This document shows, in pieces, positions 1-7,048 of a stretch of DNA of 11,554 nt. A model generated the notes under the pieces. The model was not told the DNA's origin. It was given only the letters and a program-made list of their open reading frames with translations, and made no database searches. A program made the translations under genes and the position numbers. Numbering within the stretch: position 1 is the first letter of the stretch; every line of letters begins with the position of its first letter. The stretch comes from Bacteroidales bacterium (lineage in GTDB: Bacteria; Bacteroidota; Bacteroidia; Bacteroidales; P3): positions 1-11,554 of the forward strand of contig JAFWOP010000106.1 in assembly GCA_017545365.1 (NCBI GenBank), given 5' to 3'.

Positions 1-12
1 CATAATTTGGGG

Positions 13-36
13 TGTAATCCTGTAATCCTGTAATCG
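13..36. repeat. Triple 8-base tandem repeat
   Basis: Three consecutive copies of TGTAATCC stand here, the last ending in G instead of C. The repeat lies at the window edge in non-coding DNA. It may be a slippage-prone microsatellite or the edge of a larger repeat that continues outside the window. No function can be assigned. Confidence 0.8.
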
Positions 37-60
37 CTTGCTCGGAGAACACCGATAAAC

Positions 61-85
61 AGGACGTTCTGAGCCGATACGTCCT
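61..85. repeat. 7-base perfect inverted repeat
   Basis: AGGACGT (61-67) and ACGTCCT (79-85) form a perfect stem around an 11-base loop. On either strand only a short, weak T-rich stretch follows, so this is a poor intrinsic terminator. It lies about 235 bases beyond the end of the phosphatase gene and could be a protein-binding site or chance. Confidence 0.4.
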
Positions 86-98
86 TGGTTTACATGCT

Positions 99-252
99 TA
101 ATTGCAGTTCAGGAGCCTTTCATTTTGCCTTGTTTTCTTCTACTTTTGACCTTTGGAAGCGTATTATCTGACCATTAGAAGCCTTTCATCTGAACTTTAG
201 AAGCCTTTCTTGCGTTGGACGGAAGCACGTCTTCTACCCATCAGAAGAAAGC
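99..252 (-). repeat. Degenerate 22-base-period tandem array
   Basis: Read on the minus strand, the motif GCTTCT or GCTTCC recurs at exactly 22-base steps. Seven registers can be laid out: 231-252 (core TCTTCT), 209-230 (GCTTCC), 187-208 (GCTTCT), 165-186 (GCTTCT), 143-164 (GCTTCC), 121-142 (core lost) and 99-120 (GCTCCT). Eleven bases after the core a second motif, TCAGAT, appears in two units and as TCAAAA in a third, so each unit looks like two 11-base halves. The two best units share the 11-mer AAAGGCTTCTA. There is no reading frame here. The array follows the end of the phosphatase gene; bases 253-319 between them show nothing recognisable. It is not a CRISPR array: the period is too short and the units diverge gradually, with no constant repeat and unique spacer. 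Function unknown. Confidence 0.65.
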
Positions 253-319
253 AGGCGGCTGAAGTCTGAATTTTTATGCAACTTAAAAGTGAGTTGAAGA
301 TGAGAATAAATGAAGAATT

Positions 320-1135
320 TCACTCATTTTCTTCGATTTTTACCCGTAAAAAAGCCCGGTCATCGAAACTGCAGTTGCCCTGCATGATGCCTTTGGTGGC
401 CTGGTAGAGCGTGACCAGCATGGGGTCCTGGCGGAGCAACTCACGGAGCGCGGCTTCGCTCTCGGCGAGCGTGGGCTTCAGGAAGGGGTAGCCGTCGGTG
501 GCCAGCACGATTTCGCGGGCACGGGAAACATCAATCGTCTTGATGCCATTCATGTAGATGGGGGTGCCGTCGATGACGGTGTAGGTCTTGTTCTGGTCCT
601 GCATCGAACGGATGATGTCGGCCAGGATGAAGTCGCGTCCCTCATCGTGTTTCAGAATCTCTTCTGCCGACAGCTGGCGGCTCAGTATATACTGGCTTCG
701 CTTCTGGGCATTGGCGGCTTCCTGCGGCTTGTTGTTCTCGAACAGCACGCCATCAACGAGGCACTGGCAGTCGCCAATGAGCCATATCTGACGATGATGG
801 GGGGAATAGACGGCGGCGCTGCATGTGAGGCGACGTTCGGGATGCTGCCTGATGATGTCGGGGGAGATGTGGAGACGATTGTAAACCCCGGCAATGACCT
901 GGGTGACAATGGTGCAGAACTGCTGGCAAGTGGCTTCGGGCGGCAGGCTGGCAATGGTCTGGCTGACCAGTTGCATGCAGTAGCGCCCGTTACTTTCGGC
1001 GGGGTTTATTCTTATGGCTGTTTTGCTGGTGCTGCCGTCTATCACCGCCATGTGGGCGTTCGTCGCGACGATTCCGTCCTCGCACGTCGCCTGGCTCTTC
1101 TTGCCAACGAGTTGTTGTTCTATTATTTCCATCAT
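320..1135 (-). CDS. PP2C-like (PPM family) serine/threonine phosphatase
   Basis: This 271-residue cytoplasmic protein has the spaced acidic motifs of metal-dependent PPM/PP2C phosphatases, which remove phosphate from Ser/Thr residues using two Mn/Mg ions. Visible are Glu19-Asp20-Gly21, the central metal motif Asp33-Gly34 followed by Ser-Thr, the strand ending in Gly121-Asp122, Asp214-Gly215 (in LATDGY), and the C-terminal Asp258-Asp259 (SFDDRAFL). There is no signal peptide or membrane segment. The length fits a stand-alone catalytic domain. The start at 1135 is preferred because it keeps the first acidic motif; it places the first 146 bases inside the end of ygiQ in another frame. It is the last gene of the minus-strand unit. 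Its substrate is unknown and no kinase is adjacent. Family assignment rests on motif pattern only; a divergent, non-catalytic member cannot be excluded. Confidence 0.72.
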   Translation of the reverse strand: MMEIIEQQLVGKKSQATCEDGIVATNAHMAVIDGSTSKTAIRINPAESNGRYCMQLVSQTIASLPPEATCQQFCTIVTQVIAGVYNRLHISPDIIRQHPERRLTCSAAVYSPHHRQIWLIGDCQCLVDGVLFENNKPQEAANAQKRSQYILSRQLSAEEILKHDEGRDFILADIIRSMQDQNKTYTVIDGTPIYMNGIKTIDVSRAREIVLATDGYPFLKPTLAESEAALRELLRQDPMLVTLYQATKGIMQGNCSFDDRAFLRVKIEENE

Positions 1136-2951
1136 AAAGTTTACGGATTAGGTCGGGCCGCCCGATGCGTCGGAGCGACTGCTCGATGCCTCGGCGTTCC
1201 TCGGGCTTGTACCAGAAGAAGAACTGCCGCTGGGCAAGCTTCTCACGGGGTGTCTTTGCGCTGAACACTGGCTCGAGGGTGTAGGGGTCGTAGCCGGTGT
1301 ACCACGTTTCGGTGGCAATGGTCATGGGCGTGGGTGTGAAGTCCTGCACCTGCTCCAAGTGGAAGTCGAGCTGTTTGGTCTCGACGGCAAGCTCGGCCAT
1401 GTGTTCCTCGCGGCAGCCCGGGTGGGAGGAGATGAAGTAGGGGATGAGCTGCTGGCGCAGGTTCTCGTGTGTGTTGATGCGGTCGAAGACGCGCTTGAAT
1501 TGCTGAAAGAGGCGGAACGACGGTTTGCGCATGAGGTAGAGGACGCTGTCGGAGGTGTGTTCGGGAGCCACTTTCAGCCGTCCGCTGACATGGCGGGTAA
1601 TCAGTTCGCGGGTGTATTGCTCGGCTGCCCGGTCGGCCTTCTCGTCGCCACTGCGGTGGAGCAGCAGGTCGTAGCGCACACCGCTGCCGATGAAGCTTTT
1701 CTTAATCTGGGGCAGGGCATCGACGGCGTGATAGATGTCGAGCAGGGCCGAGTGGTCGGTGTTCAGATTGGGGCATATCTGCGGATGAATGCACGAGGGG
1801 CGCTTGCACCGCTCGCAGGCTTTCGGGTTCTTGCCGTGCATGCCGTACATGTTGGCCGACGGTCCGCCCAGGTCGGTCAGGTAGCCCTTGAAGTCGGGCA
1901 GCTGGCTCACCTCGTTCACTTCTTTCAGGATGCTCTCTTTCGAGCGGCAGGCAATGAACTTGCCCTGATGGGCTGAGATGGTGCAGAAGGCGCAGCCGCC
2001 AAAGCATCCGCGATGGATGTTCACGGAGTGCTTGATCATCTCGTAGGCCGGAATGCGCTTGTTCTTGTATTTAGGATGAGGTACGCGCGTGTAGGGCAGG
2101 TCGAACGAGGCATCGAGCTCCTGGGTGGTCATCGGAGGGTAGGGGGGATTCACCACCACGTAGATGTCGCCCGCCTTCTGAAGCAGTCGCTGGGCATGTA
2201 TCTTGTTGGATTCCTCCTCGATATGCCTGTAGTTCTCGGCTTCGGCCTTTTTGTTTCTCAGGCATTCTTCGTGTGAGTGCAGCACGATGTCGTCTTCGCG
2301 GATGCCTCCGGGTATTTCGCTCTCTTTTGAAAGGAAAACGGTCTGGGGGAGTTCGCGCAGGGAGCCGATGCTTCGCCCTTTCTCCAGTTCTTCGGCAATG
2401 CGAAGGATGGTTTTCTCGCCCATTCCGTAGCTGATGATGTCGGCACCGCTTGGAATCAGGATGCACTCCATCAGCTTGTCCTGCCAGTAGTCGTAGTGGG
2501 TGAGGCGCCGGAGCGAGGCCTCGATTCCTCCCAGCACGATGGGCACGTCGGGATAGAGCTTGCGGAGTATCTGCGAGTAAACGATGGTGGGATATTCGGG
2601 GCGGCAGTCGTGACGACCGTCGGGACTGTAGGCGTCTTCGGAACGCAGGCGGCGGTTGGCGGTGTATTTGTTCACCATCGAGTCCATGCAGCCGGGCGAG
2701 ATTCCGAAAAACAGCCTTGGACGGCCCAGTTTCTTGAAATCGCGGAAGTCGCCGTGCCAGTCGGGTTGCGGCACAATGGCCACGCGATAGCCATGGGCCT
2801 CCAGAACACGTCCGATGACGGCTGCTCCGAACGAAGGATGGTCCACGTAGGCATCGCCAGAAAACAAGATGACATCGAGTTCATCCCATCCTCTGAGTTC
2901 CACTTCCTTTTTGGTGGTAGGAAGGAAATCAGTCAGTTTCAGGCTTCTCAT
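990..2951 (-). CDS. ygiQ: YgiQ family radical SAM protein (UPF0313)
   Basis: This 653-residue cytosolic protein is a clear YgiQ homologue. The N-terminal half (about 20-200) resembles a cobalamin-binding-like Rossmann domain, with GGIEASLRR at 141-149 and SYGMGEK at 174-180. A radical SAM core follows, with the 4Fe-4S motif Cys316-x3-Cys320-x2-Cys323 in HRGCFGGCAFC. These enzymes cleave S-adenosylmethionine to start radical chemistry, but the YgiQ substrate is not established. A second cysteine cluster near KACERCKRPSC could hold another metal site. The recognisable family sequence ends near residue 605 (RPDLIRKL). The last 48 or so residues are basic (ending NKPRRK) and overlap the phosphatase gene by 146 bases. 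The tail may be real and overprinted, or a result of a lost stop or frameshift. The start overlaps the upstream gene by 23 bases, indicating coupled translation. Confidence 0.95.
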   Translation of the reverse strand: MRSLKLTDFLPTTKKEVELRGWDELDVILFSGDAYVDHPSFGAAVIGRVLEAHGYRVAIVPQPDWHGDFRDFKKLGRPRLFFGISPGCMDSMVNKYTANRRLRSEDAYSPDGRHDCRPEYPTIVYSQILRKLYPDVPIVLGGIEASLRRLTHYDYWQDKLMECILIPSGADIISYGMGEKTILRIAEELEKGRSIGSLRELPQTVFLSKESEIPGGIREDDIVLHSHEECLRNKKAEAENYRHIEEESNKIHAQRLLQKAGDIYVVVNPPYPPMTTQELDASFDLPYTRVPHPKYKNKRIPAYEMIKHSVNIHRGCFGGCAFCTISAHQGKFIACRSKESILKEVNEVSQLPDFKGYLTDLGGPSANMYGMHGKNPKACERCKRPSCIHPQICPNLNTDHSALLDIYHAVDALPQIKKSFIGSGVRYDLLLHRSGDEKADRAAEQYTRELITRHVSGRLKVAPEHTSDSVLYLMRKPSFRLFQQFKRVFDRINTHENLRQQLIPYFISSHPGCREEHMAELAVETKQLDFHLEQVQDFTPTPMTIATETWYTGYDPYTLEPVFSAKTPREKLAQRQFFFWYKPEERRGIEQSLRRIGRPDLIRKLYDGNNRTTTRWQEEPGDVRGRNRRDERPHGGDRRQHQQNSHKNKPRRK

Positions 2952-3240
2952 TCTCCGCTCCCCATTCCAGATACAGCTTGACGAGATTGTGCAGACCGAT
3001 GGCCTTCATGTTAGTGTTGTAAATCACGTCGAGACAGAGGTCCATCAGTTCACGGTCTACCGTGGGCTGACTTTCCAGGATGGAACGGCAGTTGTATTTC
3101 AGCTTGTCGAGCACCTGCTCGTCGATGATGCCGTTGCTGTCGATAAGGTTTTTCAGCAGGGCATATTTCTTCAGCGTCTGCAGATGTTTTTCTTCTACCT
3201 CGATGCTTCGTGTACCTGAAGCGTTGGCTTGAATTTTCAT
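2929..3240 (-). CDS. Conserved-looking hypothetical protein, 103 aa
   Basis: I do not recognise this family. It encodes a 103-residue soluble protein, predicted mostly helical, with no signal peptide, cysteine cluster or membrane segment. The N-terminus (MKIQANASGT) is followed by charged helices, an acidic ILESQPTVDRELMDLC stretch and a C-terminal helix ending AENEKPETD. It is accepted as a gene because it fills the space between two clear genes on the same strand. Its stop overlaps the ygiQ start by 23 bases, and its ATG lies 37 bases after the stop of the upstream amidase gene. The tight coupling suggests co-transcription with ygiQ; a functional link is only inferred. Confidence 0.7.
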   Translation of the reverse strand: MKIQANASGTRSIEVEEKHLQTLKKYALLKNLIDSNGIIDEQVLDKLKYNCRSILESQPTVDRELMDLCLDVIYNTNMKAIGLHNLVKLYLEWGAENEKPETD

Positions 3241-3277
3241 GATGCTATGGTTTTATTGGTTATGGTCGTTAATAGAC

Positions 3278-6004
3278 TTATGGCAGCAGGAACCTGAGTA
3301 TGCCGCCCATGATGCTGGCCTGCTTCGAGGGGCTCTTGATGCACTCAAAGGGGAAGCCGATGGTGAACGCGCGGTAGTCGGTGCCCTGATAGGCCACGGC
3401 GGCCGAGGTGTTGTCGGAATAGGTCATGGCCGAGAATCCGTTGCCCGTTGCCTGGATGATTTCAGGCGCGATGGCCGCATAGTGCTTCTCGTTTATCTGA
3501 CGGTAGATTTCCATGTTTGTTCCCAGTCCGTTGACTAGTCCGCTGGGGTTGTTCAGCTGGTTGCCCACCCATTCCAGATGGAGCAGGCTGCTCAGGAAGC
3601 TGCGCTCGGCATCGGAAGTCATATCTGAGCCCACATACGAACCGCTCACCAGGATGGCGCCGCCGGTTCGTGCATAGGCAGCCAGCGCCCGCTGCATCTT
3701 GGGCGTGAAGGTCTTGTAGTAGACCAGCTGGCGTGCATCGTATTTCTCGAGTCCGAGTATCAGGTCAACGCAATGGTATTTGCCCAGGTCTTCGCTGCCG
3801 CTCTCGATGGCATACGACGAGCAGCTGCACACGTTGAGCGTCTTGTCATGGCTGATGGCATTGGCATGGGTGCGCACATAGTCGAACGTGTTGCCGGCGA
3901 GCACCTGTCCCTGCCATTCCGTGCCGCTGTATCCCAGTGCGCCGGGACCTTCCATTCCGGCTCCGCGCTTGTTGAAGTCGACCTGACGGCCGCACCATCC
4001 GGCCGTGCGCATGTAGCTCACGCCAGGGTCGCGGTTGAAGTCGAATCCTTGCAGGGAGTCGTTGTTCACGATGGCCGGGGCTGCCAGCCGGTGGAAGCCG
4101 TTCACCACGAGTACCGTCTGCTTGGCTTCAGGCTGACAGATGGTGGAGAGCACTTCAGAGGGGAAACTCTCGCCGCCGCGGTTAACGGCTGAAATCTTGA
4201 AACTGTAGACGATGCCCGGTTGGAGCTTTATCTTTGCTGAGGTGCCGTCGACCACCGTTCCGTTGTTGAAGCCCCCCGTGCCGATGGCCTGATATATTAT
4301 ATAAGAGGTGGGACGTGCCGTTGACTCCTGCTCGTCGACCGTCTCGCGCCATTTCAGTATGGCGGTGTTGTCGCTCCCTATTTCTACGCTCAGGAACTGC
4401 GGAGGAAGCGGTGCCACCGTATAGCTCTTGCCATGGGTGGATGCCGAGAACTTCAGCAGCGCCTTGTATACGCTTCGGGCCAGGGTGAACTTGAAGTTGG
4501 GGTCTTGGCCCATCACCATGTCGGGGAAGTTCTGGTGTGAGAGCATTTCGAGAATGGCCGAGGGCACTTCGGGCAGTCGGGTTTCCGAATAGTTCTTGTC
4601 CCACAGTGCGCGCACCACCCATTGGCCGTATTTCTTGCTCAGATCGTTCTCCACGGTGTTCAACAGCTCGCGTATCAGCGTGGTCGATGCCTGGCGCGAC
4701 AGGCCGCTGTTGAGCAGTCCGTCGTGGTAGTCGGTGGTGCATACGCCCAGCGAGCCCGTCAGTCCGGTAAAGTCTTTCGCGTAGCCCGCATCACTATGCA
4801 CGGCAAGCGAGAGCTCGAAGGGCACGCCGAGTCCTTCCTGCGAGGGCATGTAGGGCGAGCCGCCGCCCAGAAAGTTGGTCATCTTCGAGCGTGTGTTGAT
4901 GTCGTCGTTATAATCGTGCTGCCCCTGATAGCCGCCATAGATGGAGTAGGGCATGCCGGCCCATTGCGCATAGTAGCGGGCACCCTCTGCAAATCTGGGC
5001 AGTCCGCTCACCACGCCGCCCCGCTCGATGTTGCCCATGCCGCCTCCGAAGCGAACGGCATCGGCCGTGACCAGTCCCTGGTGCTTGCTCTGATTGCTCA
5101 GTCGCACGCAGTTCTCCAACGAGCATCCTTCATCGAAGTCGAAAGTCCCCAAGTACACCCATGTGCCACCGCCCATCTGCTGGTTCACGCTGAACGTGGT
5201 GCTGATGCCCTGGTGAATCACTTCGTAGCGGGCATCGGGCACGCTCTCCTGAAGCGACTGGTAGCTCACGTAGACGGCATACTTGCCTGCCTCGGGAATC
5301 CGGGGACAATAGAGTATGTTGGCCGATTCGTTCTTCGTTGCCTTTATCTGACGGTAGGAACCTGCCTCGAAGGGATTCTCGCCATCGTGATACACGCCTT
5401 GGTGACGGGCAAAACCCTTCCATTCGCCTTTCAGCCAGGGATGCTGGCTGCTGCTCTCGGTGTAGGTTCCGGCCCTCTGCAGGTCGTCGTTGTCAATGAT
5501 TACCTCGTGCTTCTGCCAGTCGCGCTCGCGGGGCGTGAACACATTGGCGCCTGCCAGCTCGAGCATCGGTATCAGATAGGGCACCACGATGGTCTGCGTG
5601 TATAGGTCTTCGGTGGTGCCGAAGAGTTGTGGGCGCTGCCATTTCCAGAAGCCTTTCTCCCGGTCGTAGTATCGGCCGTGGCTCTGCCAGATGGCGAAGT
5701 GGCGATTCTGCAGGCCGCGGGTGATCTCGATGGGACGCGAGGTGTTGCTCACCCAGGGCTCGTCTTCATAGTCAATGTCGCCCCATTTCGTGCCCGAAGT
5801 GGTGGTGAAGTGCTTCTTTACAAAGGGTGGGCGTACGGGTTTCTCCTCTATCTTTGGCTGAGGTTTGGTGGTTGGTTTCTGAGTGATGGCGGGCTGTGTG
5901 GGCCTGTCTTTCTCTATTTTCCGGTGGCTGCCACAGGCCACGATCGTTACGCATGCAATGATGATGGCTGCATGCCTGGCTATATTTGATGGGAATCTGT
6001 TCAT
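3278..6004 (-). CDS. Lipoprotein: amidase_3-like domain split by golvesin/Xly carbohydrate-binding domain, plus FN3 and C-terminal domain
   Basis: The frame extends to a TTG at 6016, but the ATG at 6004 is the better start and gives 908 residues. A signal peptide ends in a lipobox (IVAC, Cys24), then a proline-rich linker to about 65. Residues ~95-160 look like the first half of a zinc N-acetylmuramoyl-L-alanine amidase: QSHG with His109, Glu132 in TTEDLY, then LELAGANVFTPRERD. A beta-rich golvesin/Xly-type sugar-binding domain follows (~220-320). The amidase then resumes: LAVHSDAG with His403 (third zinc ligand) and AILEMLSHQNFPDM with Glu486 (catalytic). Residues ~533-620 are an FN3 domain. 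The remaining ~280 resemble a class I glutamine amidotransferase/ThuA fold (GGAILVSGSY, FTIGFPFE). It probably cuts peptidoglycan stem peptides at the cell surface. Such proteins are often labelled 'xanthan lyase', which this sequence does not support. It heads a probable four-gene unit. Confidence 0.8.
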   Translation of the reverse strand: MNRFPSNIARHAAIIIACVTIVACGSHRKIEKDRPTQPAITQKPTTKPQPKIEEKPVRPPFVKKHFTTTSGTKWGDIDYEDEPWVSNTSRPIEITRGLQNRHFAIWQSHGRYYDREKGFWKWQRPQLFGTTEDLYTQTIVVPYLIPMLELAGANVFTPRERDWQKHEVIIDNDDLQRAGTYTESSSQHPWLKGEWKGFARHQGVYHDGENPFEAGSYRQIKATKNESANILYCPRIPEAGKYAVYVSYQSLQESVPDARYEVIHQGISTTFSVNQQMGGGTWVYLGTFDFDEGCSLENCVRLSNQSKHQGLVTADAVRFGGGMGNIERGGVVSGLPRFAEGARYYAQWAGMPYSIYGGYQGQHDYNDDINTRSKMTNFLGGGSPYMPSQEGLGVPFELSLAVHSDAGYAKDFTGLTGSLGVCTTDYHDGLLNSGLSRQASTTLIRELLNTVENDLSKKYGQWVVRALWDKNYSETRLPEVPSAILEMLSHQNFPDMVMGQDPNFKFTLARSVYKALLKFSASTHGKSYTVAPLPPQFLSVEIGSDNTAILKWRETVDEQESTARPTSYIIYQAIGTGGFNNGTVVDGTSAKIKLQPGIVYSFKISAVNRGGESFPSEVLSTICQPEAKQTVLVVNGFHRLAAPAIVNNDSLQGFDFNRDPGVSYMRTAGWCGRQVDFNKRGAGMEGPGALGYSGTEWQGQVLAGNTFDYVRTHANAISHDKTLNVCSCSSYAIESGSEDLGKYHCVDLILGLEKYDARQLVYYKTFTPKMQRALAAYARTGGAILVSGSYVGSDMTSDAERSFLSSLLHLEWVGNQLNNPSGLVNGLGTNMEIYRQINEKHYAAIAPEIIQATGNGFSAMTYSDNTSAAVAYQGTDYRAFTIGFPFECIKSPSKQASIMGGILRFLLP

Positions 6005-6035
6005 TTCTGTTGTCAACGTATTTAACTTTTAACGG

Positions 6036-6067
6036 CAAAATTACACATAATCCGCGACATACACAAA
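6036..6067 (-). promoter_or_regulatory. Bacteroidota-type promoter, proximal
   Basis: On the minus strand, TTTG (6064-6067) is followed after exactly 20 bases by TAATTTTG (6036-6043). This matches the Bacteroidota sigma-ABfr pattern TTTG-N19/21-TAnnTTTG. A start near 6030 would leave a leader of about 25 bases before the ATG at 6004, so this is the likely main promoter of the amidase lipoprotein and the genes behind it. Confidence 0.65.
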
Positions 6068-6105
6068 TTATTAAATACGAATTAGCAAAAAAGAGGAACG
6101 AAAAG

Positions 6106-6197
6106 GGCAAAAAGAAAGCGACTAGCTTCACAGCTGATCGCTTCACATCTCCAATAGGTATTAGTTTTTTAAGGTAAAAAGATTGTTTTCAGGATAA
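6106..6197 (-). ncRNA. Candidate ~90-nt small RNA or attenuated leader
   Basis: A complete small transcription unit can be read on the minus strand: a strong promoter (6203-6234), about 50 bases of leader, then a hairpin with a U-tract that looks like an intrinsic terminator (6109-6143). Downstream lies an independent promoter for the next gene. The RNA would be roughly 90 nt. It contains two copies of TGTGAAGC, one leading into the stem and one spanning the loop. No known RNA family is recognised. The alternative is a premature terminator in a long leader of the amidase gene. Confidence 0.4.
6109..6143 (-). terminator. Hairpin with U-tract inside the intergenic region
   Basis: Bases 6116-6127 pair with 6132-6143 to form a 12-step stem (10 Watson-Crick pairs, one G-U, one C-A mismatch). 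On the minus strand the loop is GTGA, a GNRA tetraloop. TTTCTTTTT follows immediately on the minus strand (to 6109), as expected for an intrinsic terminator in that direction. No gene ends just before it. Confidence 0.55.
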
Positions 6198-6202
6198 CGA
6201 TG

Positions 6203-6234
6203 CAAAGGTAACTATCTTTTTTTAAAATACCAAA
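6203..6234 (-). promoter_or_regulatory. Bacteroidota-type promoter, distal
   Basis: On the minus strand, TTTG (6231-6234) stands 20 bases before TACCTTTG (6203-6210), a full match to the Bacteroidota -33/-7 consensus. Transcription would start near 6197, about 190 bases before the amidase gene, and would first meet the hairpin at 6116-6143. Bases 6235-6355, upstream of this promoter, are AT-rich and show nothing else. Confidence 0.65.
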
Positions 6235-6355
6235 AAGTTTTCTTACAAAATTTTGCTTTTAAATATTGTGTCCGTTAACAATCGAAAATTTTTCATTTTA
6301 TTAACAGTTATTCAGTGTAAACGATTACATTAATCCGAGCAATCTGAGCCCAGAA

Positions 6356-6388
6356 CAACAAAAAAGCCATGCGGGAAGCATGGCTTTT
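6356..6388 (-). terminator. Intrinsic terminator of the LEA-like lipoprotein gene
   Basis: A perfect 11-base stem (AAAAGCCATGC at 6362-6372, GCATGGCTTTT at 6378-6388) encloses a 5-base loop. On the minus strand the stem runs into TTTTTTGTTGTT. It lies 24 bases past the stop of the 6413-7048 gene and should end its transcript. Confidence 0.88.
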
Positions 6389-6412
6389 ATTAATTTTTGT
6401 ATAGCAGGGAGA

Positions 6413-7048
6413 TTAGAGTCCGAGCTTTTTCTTGGCGTCGGCAGCAGCGTTGTCGATAGCTTCGCCAGCCTTCTCCTTTGCATTGTCAACAGCCTCGTTA
6501 GCCTTGTCAACAGCAGCGTCCTTGGCATCCTTCACAGCGTCGGCAGCAGCATCGGCAGCACCCTCAACGGCATCCTTTGCACCCTCAACGGCGTCGGCAG
6601 CCTTGGCAGAAGCGTCAATACCCAGAGCCTTCAGTGCGTCGCCGGCACCCATCAGAGCGTCAACACTCTCAGAAGGAAGAGCTGTAATGCCATCAACGAG
6701 TGAGCTGATAGCAGCATTGTCACCAATAACGGCCTTGATCTTGTCGGCATTCTCCTTCAGGAAGTTCTGAACCTTGCCCAGATACTCCTTGGCCAGTTCG
6801 GGATTGGCAGCGATGAAACTGGCAATCTTAGCCTTGATAGACTCGAGCGTAGTCTGCAGAGCGCCTGCATCCTTCTTCTCAATCTGCTCGGTGAGGGCAG
6901 AGATAGCCTCGTCGGCAGCAGCATTCACGTCTTCAACAACAGCCTCGGTAGAGTCAACTGCTTCCTCAACCTTCTGCTGAGCCTTGTTACCGCAACTTGC
7001 GAAAGAGATAGCCACAACGGCTAAAGCCATAAAAAATAATTTCTTCAT
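6413..7048 (-). CDS. Lipoprotein with LEA-like Ala/Lys/Asp-rich helical tail
   Basis: This 211-residue protein begins with a classic lipoprotein signal (MKKLFFMALAVVAISFASCG; lipidated Cys19), so it should be anchored in the inner or outer membrane facing the periplasm or surface. Residues ~25-60 are an acidic helix. Residues ~62-145 form a second helical region. From about 148 to the end the sequence is almost only Ala, Asp, Lys, Glu, Val and Asn in repeats such as DAVEGAKDAVEGAADAAADA, resembling LEA-type or amphipathic apolipoprotein-like helices. It ends KKKLGL. No catalytic motif is seen. It is monocistronic, with its own terminator; no promoter as clear as those at 6036-6234 is visible upstream. 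Proteins of this composition are often linked to envelope stress or lipid binding, which is inference here. Confidence 0.85.
   Translation of the reverse strand: MKKLFFMALAVVAISFASCGNKAQQKVEEAVDSTEAVVEDVNAAADEAISALTEQIEKKDAGALQTTLESIKAKIASFIAANPELAKEYLGKVQNFLKENADKIKAVIGDNAAISSLVDGITALPSESVDALMGAGDALKALGIDASAKAADAVEGAKDAVEGAADAAADAVKDAKDAAVDKANEAVDNAKEKAGEAIDNAAADAKKKLGL

Noticed and set aside
99..252. CRISPR array
   Set aside because: The 22-base period leaves no room for repeat plus spacer, the units drift without a constant repeat, and no cas gene is present.
4622..5605. Long plus-strand open frame (327 codons) opposite the amidase lipoprotein gene
   Set aside because: It is antisense to a well supported gene, its product has no recognisable domain, and GC-rich codon use produces such frames by chance.
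3278..6004. Xanthan lyase
   Set aside because: The label comes from the golvesin/Xly binding domain only. The catalytic motifs visible here are of amidase type, and no polysaccharide lyase motif is seen.
5772..6146. GTG-start frame whose product begins with a hydrophobic segment (FFLPFSFLFF)
   Set aside because: The hydrophobic run is produced by the T-rich tract after the hairpin, and the frame then overlaps the amidase gene out of frame. A small membrane peptide is not excluded but is less likely than a terminator.
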